Origin: Primulina eburnea
Taxonomy: Eukaryota; Streptophyta; Magnoliopsida; Lamiales; Gesneriaceae
NCBI RefSeq assembly: GCF_022965805.1
Contig: NW_027331343.1
Coordinates: forward strand, 1 to 64,000
Length of the DNA: 64,000 nucleotides
Direction of reading: 5' to 3'
In this document: piece by piece, positions 57,685-64,000 of the stretch
How the letters are laid out: each line of letters begins with the position of its first letter
Position numbering within the stretch: the stretch's first letter is position 1
Notes under the pieces: model-generated
Told to the model about the DNA's origin: nothing
What the model saw: only the letters and a program-made list of their open reading frames with translations
The model's database searches: none
Translations under genes and position numbers: made by a program

Positions 57685-59301
57685 TGTAATAGCCGAGCCC
57701 GGTGTACGGTATGGTTTAAGCTTTATTGTGTTAATTGGGTTTATGATTAGTCGTTTATAGTTGTGTTTTGGGCTATAGTATTGTTGGTTATTATTTATTT
57801 GAGGTATTAGTTGGTGTTGATTGTTCGTTTCAGCGTTTCGGATCGATTTTAGTTGAGTTTGTACTGTTCATTGCCGTGAGTAGAGTGCACCCGCGCTCTT
57901 AGATGAGTGCCCCCGCGGTGTACTATTCATCATTTGGCATTTTGAGGGCCGTGGCATGACCGCACCCGCGGCAGTGCAAGGACCGCACCCGCGGTGTGCA
58001 CCGCACCCGCGGTAATTGTAGCACCGCACCCGCGGTGATCGTGCATGAGAATTATTTTGGTATGCCGAGAGCATGGCGCACCCGCGGTGCTTGTGTTGGC
58101 GCACCCGCGGTGTAAGTATGGGCGAGTTTTTAAGTCACTTTTTGGGAGTTGTTGGCCATACCTTATCCTATTCCTTCTCTTCTTTACCGATTTTCTCTCC
58201 ATTGGCAAGGGTTTTCATCCATTTCTTTAGCTTCCTACCTTTGATTCTTGGAGTTATTTGGATTTCCGACTTGAGATCATCGTTCTCCGTGGTATAAGGA
58301 AGCTTAGGTAAGTTTTTGGTGCGATTCTAACGAGGTTTTGAGTTAAGGGTTATTTTGGATTTGATGTTTGAGTTGTTTAATGGATTATTTGGCTTGTACT
58401 TGTGGATCTAGAGTTGATATTGGTGTTATTTATGGATTATTGTTGTAGGTGGTGTACCAAGAGCTTATTTGAGGTGTTCTATTGGTAGTAAGTGGAATTT
58501 CATCCTTTTTGCTCACATGATATTATATGTATTGTGTTTTAAAGGTTTCAAAGTGTTATTCCCTTCCATTGATCCATTGCTATGTATTCATTTCATTGAT
58601 TATCTATTGGAGGCATTGTATGTCTCACCATTGTTATAAAGGGAATACAAGAAATATTATGAGATTGCGAAACGACGGCCTTAAATGCTATTGAGAATTC
58701 AAATGTTTTATTGGATTGATTTATCATAGCCATGGCATTGCATGCAATTAGATGATCATCGACCATAGGCTTTTATCCCCTCACAGTTATCGATTTATAT
58801 CGATGGGATATTGGCAACCACAGTCACAGATACTATTGATATCAATCCAACCATAGAAAAGAGAAATACCATCGTTTTGCTATCTATTGCCATTGCTATT
58901 GCTACAGTTATTGCTACGTTATTCATGTTTCAGAGTCGATGGTATTTATGATTTAAAAGCCATGTTTTACAGTGTATACTATGTATCATTGCTATGTAAG
59001 AGTTCCACTTGCTGAGATTTATTCTCATTTCAGTTATTTTCATGTGATGCAGATAAGAGCGACGGACCGGGACGTTGACTGTGGATGGGGGTCATATGCA
59101 TACGAAGATTGGAAGGATGATTATTTTGTACCACTTTGTAACATGATCACACTAATGATATTTTGTATTTTGTTATGTCATTGGAATGAACATGTTGTTA
59201 TTTTGTAAACACTTTTATGAAATGTATTTTGAAACTCCTTCCATTTGAAAGAAAATATTAAATTCCGCTGTATTTTAATTGTATCGGGTCAGGGTGTCAC
59301 A
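57685..59301 (+). repeat. Tekay 3' LTR
   Basis: 1617 bp, matching the 5' LTR apart from rare changes and a ttggattgat insertion near 58711. GC-rich units lie at 57885-58114. A splice-donor-like site is at 58306-58316 and an acceptor-like site at 59044-59052. Confidence 0.94.
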
Positions 59302-59306
59302 GGTTC

Positions 59307-59505
59307 CTCTAGCTCCAGCAGTCCTAGTCCCAGCGATACTGGAGTGTATTGCAGGACTTGCGGTGGGAGACACCTCACAGAGCAATGCCAGGGAGTATCT
59401 GGTAGTTGCCATATCTGCAGACAGCGAGGGCATTTTGCTAGAGTGTGTCCTCAGAAGGGTTCCCAAAGATTCTGGGGAGCAGGACCATCGGGTGGCAATG
59501 CGTGA
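59307..59505 (+). pseudogene. Family 1B gag, 3' part with zinc knuckles
   Basis: It continues the gag frame of 50745-51475 after the Tekay element and the second GGTTC. A Ser-rich linker leads to two knuckles, CRTCGGRHLTEQC and CHICRQRGHFARVC, as in family 1A. It stops at TGA 59503-59505, well short of the Gln-rich tail of family 1A. Confidence 0.88.
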
Positions 59506-61829
59506 AAAACAGACCCAGTAGTTACCACAGGTACCATTCTTTACGATTATATTGCATATGTATTGATATATACTAATGCATTCTTTATGAGTATCTGTGA
59601 CTGAGTTGCATGGAGATATGCATTATATGTTGGATCTGATTATACTGTAGTATTGATTTCTTTGTTGTTGAGGAATATGTTGATATCAGAGATCTCTTTG
59701 ACATGTTATATACTACAGTGAGAGAACCCGGGATTGGGTTAGATTATGATGTACTTGTGATATATGATTTCGATTTCATTATTGACATGTAATGCTAAAC
59801 AAGTACAGACATATGGTGGAATGTGTTCCAGAAATGGTAAGATTAAGACTAGATCTAGTTGATAAATGAGGATTTTCGATCCAGAAGTCCTCAGAAATTG
59901 TAGGGTTTAGGACTCGATTATTACAGAAAGGAACAGCTGGCATCCTTATGTATTCAGTAGATCCACTGAAATCGAGCCTAAAATTTGATATTAATATCAT
60001 AGTTAACTGGTGTTTTCTTAGATAAGATGTCAGATGGGTTCTCTATCAGAAAGAATTGAAAGAATTGACAGATTAAAGTATGGGCTAAGGAATCCAGTTG
60101 ATTGTGTATTTCTCTTGAAGACATTTTAGTTCTGTTTCTAGATTGACAGATTATGTGTTCAGGGGTATTTTGAAGAATTATGCTTGTTATATCTATGATT
60201 CCGGGATATATCCACAGCATCTGATTGTTTATATTGAATAGTTGAAGACTGGGTTAAATATTCTGAGAACTATGATTATTGTATACAGCAATGGGTCAGG
60301 TAGGAATCCGAATGCAGTTATTGATACAGGTTTATATTCAGATTATGCGGTATCAGGAATATCAAAATTAGCAGAATGTCAAAGATGTCAGAATTTTATT
60401 AGCTGGTTTGAGCAGATTGTCTTCTTCTGATTTTCTTATTCTCGTATTGCTGTATATCTGCTGAGTATTGTTATTGTTCTAAATCAGTATTTGAGACATT
60501 TTATATTGTTTGGGAGCATATTTTATTTGCAGAGGAGGTATGGCAGATGATTTGGGCACTGTGAAGATTGATCAGTAGTCAGAATTATCAGTATTGCCAG
60601 AAATCGCTGTTTTATGAGTTTCTTAAACTCACTAGATCTGTATAGGTTGTGTGTATTTCGATAATCAGAACAGAGTTTCGATCAGAGCAACCGATATGTG
60701 ATTTGTGTTTGTATCAGATTGATTATCTTGTGATATCAGAATGTTTCAGAATTGTATAACAGAATTTGATATCTATAGTCAGAGCCAAATACCAGGTAGG
60801 TATTTCTTCTTTAATTTATATTATTAACTGATTGTTAGTACCGAATAGTTTGAATCAGCTATCACAAGTAGTGTCAGACATGCACAGTGATTGGTTCAGT
60901 TTTCGTTCGGATAGCAGACAGTGTTGCTATAAATAGATTAAATCAGTTATGACAGAAATTGTACTGCAATGTTAGCAGAAATTGTACAGATATGTCTGAA
61001 TTGCTAACAGAAGAAGACAGAAAGATAGAAATCAGAAGATTAGTACAGATTTTGTATATTTCTGAATAGAAATGGGAGTACATTTCTATGGCTTTCGTAA
61101 TGGAATTACCGCCATGTTAGATTATGACATGATATGATTATGATTGACAGATTTCTCAATCTATATCTATCGGTTGGTACCAGATTACGTACAAACAGAA
61201 CTAAATGACATAGGTCGATGTCAAAGAAATGTTCAGATAGAACAGAAAATTTAAGTATATTATATCAGATTGTGATTTTGATTGAGTTTGTACTTGTGAT
61301 AGAAGATATCATGAGCTCTTTCGCGGATTTTTCACAGATTGACAGATAGTCAGAGGGTATTATCCAGATATTGGAAGATATTGGCAGAACTTTAGTACTG
61401 GATGTTAGTACTCAGTATGATGATTTATTATCAATATATGAATTACTGTATGACAATAGTTATCAAGATAGTTCAGAATGAACAGATTAAAGAAAACCAA
61501 CATCGGATGATGATGATTGGTATTTAAAGGCCGAAGATAGAATATATCCTTGGTGTGGGATTAGCAGGTTTGATAACAACTGCTAGTATTGTTTTATTAT
61601 GAACTGTGATTGGTTTATACGGATGTTGTATAACCAACATGGCAAGATAGATTCTGTCAGAGTTAGTTTAAGAAGTATTAGAATAGTATACTTTATGAAG
61701 TTTTATTCCAGAATTGAAATCAGAGATTGATACAAGAAAGAGATTTCAGAATGGATTCATTAAGAGAGGAGTTTGGATGTTAAACTCTATTATACATTTC
61801 TTCTCTTATATTTGAAATTGATTGCTTAT
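59506..61829 (+). pseudogene. Family 1B pol fossil, right copy
   Basis: Stop-riddled AT-rich sequence. Its start retains a protease-like stretch, and near 61334-61466 one frame reads SEGIIQILEDI, LVLDVSTQYDDLLSIYELLYDNSYQ, closely like the integrase segment after the catalytic Glu (compare [16 protein letters not shown] and YNNSYQ in the Tekay protein). No usable enzyme remains. Confidence 0.75.
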
Positions 61830-61867
61830 GAGTTCGAGGACGAACTCAGATCTAAGAGGGGGAGAAA
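61830..61867 (+). promoter_or_regulatory. Family 1B hairpin plus polypurine tract, right end
   Basis: GAGTTCG, AGGA, CGAACTC (61830-61847), then aagagggggagaaa before the LTR at 61868. Confidence 0.86.
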
Positions 61868-63864
61868 TGTAATGCCCGAGATTTAATCATTATAATCAGA
61901 CGTTGATTAATTGACATGATTGAGATTATAAGAACTCAAATGAACCGATATGACCAGGCCGGGCGTCGTTGCACTTGTTAGCCAAGTATTTGGGCAGAAA
62001 CTTCGGCGCTCGAGCGGTAGAAAAGCACCGCCCGAGCGCCAAGGTATCACAAGTTATTGCTCGGACAGAAGGTTCGGCGCCCGGGCGGTAGATTTTGACC
62101 GCCCGAGCGCCAAGGTGCATTCGGAAAAGTCTTGGACCGAGAGTGCCGCGCTCGAGCGGTACTTTCTTACCGCTCGAGCGCCGACCCAATTTTGAGAAAA
62201 GAAGACACGTTTCATTTGCATGCAAGTTAGGATATATATATATGTTAGTAAACGATAATCCTCAGCAAATTAGAAGAAAGAAGATCGAGGATTCTCCAAG
62301 AAAATCCTTACGCCTTTTGTGAGAAATCCGTCCGTCTGATTTTGAATACGACTTCAGTACTATGTTCCTATCAACACAGGCTACAACTGGACGTAAGTTT
62401 TATTACGTTTAGACACGAGTTGAAATTATGATGTTGTCAGAATTGAATAGAATTCATATATGATGTTATTGTCATGTTAGACATCATAGAATCAAAGTCA
62501 GATCGAGAAACAGACTGCTTATGTAATTTTTATGAATTTCAGAAGATCTTGACTGAGATTTAACACTAGACTTGTAGTGTTCTTGAATTAAGAATAGAAA
62601 GATGAGTTTTTCTACGAATTCTGGTATTATATCTGTGATGTTTGATTTGACGGGATATCAAGACTGTATCGTTGTACCGTTAAAACATCAGTTGATTCAG
62701 ATTGATCAGATTCAGTTATGATTTAGATTTCATCGTGATATTCGTTGATATGAATCAGATGGTATTTTGTTCAGATATTGATCAGATTATGTACTGAGTC
62801 GAGTATTGACCAGAACAGATTGTGAATTGAATTATACATTGATACAGTATATTTGTTATTGTCATTTCAGATCGGATATGGACAGACTGGACTTCGAGAC
62901 TTCGTCTTCCTCAGACGGGGAAGATAAAGGTATAATTCATGTGATATCTGGGAAGAACAACTCAATTGAGATCGCGTTGAGTTGCCCACTAAATCACATA
63001 CTATACTCTTGTTATGTTTTATATGATTATGTTATGATGATAAATTGTTATTCATGCATTAAGATAGGACAGTCTGGAGATCAGGCAGACTCTAGACGTT
63101 CGGCGATATCTCAGCTTAGGGGAAGATCACCTCCCTTATTGTAGATGTGGATACAGATCAGGCCGAAGCCTAGGAATAAGACGTACAGCACCACGATTGG
63201 TTGGGTAGGTGACAGCCAGTGACGTCTTATTCACCCCGGGATCCCTAGAGTTATAGTTGAGTCGAGTCTAGACATGATTTGATTAGGACTGCATGCTCAT
63301 ATGGATGTGGCTCCTAGATCATGGGACCCATCATTATTGCTTTCAGTTATGATAGCATGTTTGAATGATTTAGATTGTTTATATGCATGTTTAGCTGATT
63401 TGAAGTGCATGCTTGTTGTGATTAGATTTCATAGCTTATGAAATCTAATGTTTTGATTTTATTCGTGACAGCATGTTTCATGAATTATTTTATGTATATA
63501 CATGTTTACCATGTTTTATACTGGGATTTATTTCTCACCGGAGTTATCCGGCTGTTGTCTTGTTTTGTATGTGTGCATGACAACAGGTAGGGCTGGATCA
63601 GGGTCAAGATGATGATGAGAGAAGACGAGTGTAGCGTGGTGATTCCGGACTTACAGTAGACTTGGTTTTATTACTAGACTTTAGTAGTTGAACCTGAAAT
63701 TAGCTTGTTGTATTTTAATACTGAAATGTATTTATACAGACATGTATAGTATTTAGATTCCATTACCTTCCGCAGTTATATCTTAAAACGAAAAATTTTT
63801 AGACCCTGTTTTATCTTAATTGATAATTTAAATCCCAAAGATGATTAGCGTCCGGGTCCCCACA
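61868..63864 (+). repeat. Family 1B 3' LTR
   Basis: 1997 bp, TGTAATGCCC...CCCCACA, nearly identical to 48395-50389. The third GC hairpin is perfect here: GCGCTCGAGCGGTA (62148-62161) with TACCGCTCGAGCGC (62168-62181), loop CTTTCT. ACGTAAGT is at 62391. Open frames at 61926-62322 and 62806-63144 recur in the other LTR and are not genes. Confidence 0.94.
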
Positions 63865-64000
63865 ATCTATCCACAACAACCAAAATAGAATCCCTCCCCT
63901 TCTTAGTCCTAGGCAACCAAAATAAAGTCCATAGAAATGTCAATCCAAGTTCTTTTTAAGAATAGCACGCAAAAGTGTTCCCAAAGTTCTATTGACAACT
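63865..64000 (-). repeat. Integrase-core satellite, array segment 3 (runs off the window)
   Basis: The satellite resumes immediately after the family 1B LTR ends in CCCCACA, at atctatccacaac. It carries the caaccaaaatag and ggcaaccaaaat variants. These belong to the second half of the gaaccagaaaa monomer, the same type that is broken off at 38924. The first five bases, ATCTA, are the likely target-site duplication of the inserted element. Confidence 0.93.

Larger units (their letters stand above)
51476..59301 (+). mobile_element. Intact Tekay/Del chromovirus (Ty3/gypsy), 7826 bp
   Basis: Complete structure: LTRs 51476-53086 and 57685-59301, primer-binding site 53092, one gag-pol frame 53220-57644, hairpin and polypurine tract 57649-57684, and 5-bp target-site duplication GGTTC (51471-51475 and 59302-59306). 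The LTRs are almost identical apart from a 6-bp difference near 52500 and a few substitutions, so insertion was recent. It is inserted into the family 1B gag gene. The C-terminal integrase extension with a chromodomain-like segment supports the Tekay/Del lineage. Confidence 0.95.
48395..63864 (+). mobile_element. Family 1B gag-only element with nested Tekay element
   Basis: The right-hand, complete copy: 5' LTR 48395-50389, primer-binding site 50395, gag 50745-51475 plus 59307-59505 split by the Tekay element, pol fossil to 61829, hairpin and polypurine tract, 3' LTR 61868-63864. The 3' LTR is followed by ATCTA of the satellite, a likely target-site duplication whose left partner is lost with the left end. 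Confidence 0.88.

Overview
This window is plant repeat DNA: a flowering-plant nuclear region with no recognisable host gene, tRNA or rRNA. The evidence is nested Ty1/copia and Ty3/gypsy LTR retrotransposons with TG...CA long terminal repeats, initiator-Met tRNA primer-binding sites and a Tekay/Del-type chromovirus polyprotein. The retrotransposons are embedded in a long satellite array.

Layout. (1) 1-8742, 27876-38924 and 63865-64000 are pieces of one tandem array. Its 364-bp monomer is, on the minus strand, the catalytic core of a Ty3/gypsy integrase, and consensus-like copies keep D-X60-D-X35-E spacing. Much of the array is organised into higher-order repeats of eight monomers (about 2905 bp). 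(2) 8743-27875 is a block inserted into the array. It holds a gag-only Ty3/gypsy element (family 1A, LTR about 2.13 kb) whose 5' LTR is split by a 9.36-kb copia element (9116-18472), followed tail-to-tail by an inverted third LTR (25764-27875). (3) 38925-63864 is a second inserted block. It is a family 1B gag-only element, carrying a Tekay element inside gag, that has become a tandem LTR-internal-LTR-internal-LTR structure. The left copy is truncated and full of small indels. The right copy holds an intact Tekay element (51476-59301, target-site duplication GGTTC) with a single 1474-codon gag-pol frame.

How the parts relate. The satellite is a domesticated-by-amplification fragment of a gypsy pol gene and matches neither resident gypsy family closely, so its source element is not here. 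HOR-specific variants continue in the same monomer type across both inserted blocks, so both blocks landed in a pre-existing array. Only the Tekay element at 51476-59301 looks autonomous. Family 1 keeps gag with a stop-riddled pol fossil, and the copia element keeps gag but lacks the integrase core, so both would need enzymes in trans. Non-coding parts carry unusual structure: GC-rich hairpin clusters in two LTR families, a hairpin next to the polypurine tract that covaries between families, a long leader hairpin in the copia element, and splice-site-like pairs inside LTRs.

Limits. Base-level quality appears uneven: about 1-4.3 kb and 37.4-48.4 kb are rich in single-base indels relative to near-identical copies, so frameshifts there may be assembly errors. 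Lineage names, satellite function and any centromere role are inferences from reading alone.
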